Position numbers and translations under genes: made by a program. Under the pieces are notes generated by a model. It searched no databases. It had not been told where the DNA came from and saw only the letters and a program-made list of their open reading frames with translations. 7,102 nucleotides of DNA. It comes from Stercoripulliclostridium_A sp964480195 (lineage in GTDB: Bacteria > Bacillota > Clostridia > Christensenellales > DTU072). Of this stretch, positions 7,047-7,102 are shown in pieces. Numbering within the stretch: position 1 is the stretch's first letter; each line of letters begins with the position of its first letter. The stretch is taken from positions 1 to 7,102 of the forward strand of contig CAYZOJ010000070.1 of NCBI GenBank assembly GCA_964480195.1, given 5' to 3'.

Positions 7047-7064
7047 GCATTTCCGCCAAAATGC
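7047..7064. promoter_or_regulatory. Operator-like palindrome upstream of the TraX-family promoter
   Basis: GCATTT (7047-7052) and AAATGC (7059-7064) are perfect 6-bp inverted half-sites separated by 6 bp. They lie about 33 bp upstream of the -35 box. A third GCATTT occurs at 7095-7100. The arrangement resembles a dimeric regulator site, but no regulator gene is visible and chance cannot be excluded. Confidence 0.35.
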
Positions 7065-7102
7065 AGAAACCGAGAGCGTTGACTTTCTGTTTTTGCATTT
7101 TG
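7057..7102. repeat. Inverted repeat at the right window edge
   Basis: CAAAATGCA (7057-7065) is an exact inverted match to TGCATTTTG (7094-7102). Inside it CAGAAA (7064-7069) can pair with TTTCTG (7084-7089) across a 14-nt loop, leaving TTTTT (7090-7094) after the inner stem on the plus strand. It may be a weak terminator of a gene to the left or right, or a regulatory hairpin. It reaches the last base, so it may be longer. No open reading frame of note lies in 6947-7102. Confidence 0.45.

Overview
The window looks like a chromosomal segment from a Gram-positive anaerobe, most likely a gut-associated member of the Clostridia (Bacillota). This is inferred from gene content: two long proteins with lipoprotein-type signal peptides and the His/Cys-rich modules common in clostridial surface proteins, a BspA-type leucine-rich repeat (LRR) protein with the aromatic 'YWHY' C-terminal cap, and a chromosomal TraX-family membrane protein. 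Strong AGGAG-type ribosome binding sites and sigma-A-like promoters fit. No rRNA or other taxonomic marker is present, so the genus cannot be given.

Layout, left to right. Positions 1-936 (minus) hold the first 312 codons of an unrecognised, apparently cytosolic protein that runs off the left edge. Just upstream of it on the same strand (961-4335) is a 1124-residue predicted lipoprotein with eight His/Cys modules, a middle region with no recognised domain, and an M6-type (immune inhibitor A-like) zinc metallopeptidase domain with an HEFGH motif. The two genes are 24 bp apart and probably form one transcript. A 232-bp divergent promoter region (4336-4567) follows. On the plus strand (4568-6112) is a 514-residue predicted lipoprotein with three and a half modules of the same His/Cys type, followed by BspA-type LRRs. 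A bidirectional hairpin terminator (6131-6162) separates it from the convergent TraX-family gene (6176-6946, minus), which has a textbook TTGACA-N17-TATAAT promoter. The right end (7015-7102) holds inverted repeats but no visible gene.

How the parts may work together: the divergent pair encodes two probable surface-anchored proteins, one a predicted protease and one a predicted binding or adhesion protein. Both are mounted on the same kind of His/Cys module. The simplest reading is a surface locus for attaching to and processing host or dietary protein, possibly with shared control from the intergenic region. The most informative detail is the fixed H-x14-C-x11-C-x2-C spacing in the protease modules. 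One module has Cys exactly where the others have His, which suggests metal binding rather than disulfide bonding. Functional coupling of the genes is inference. Domain assignments for the M6, LRR and TraX proteins rest on motifs read directly from the translations.
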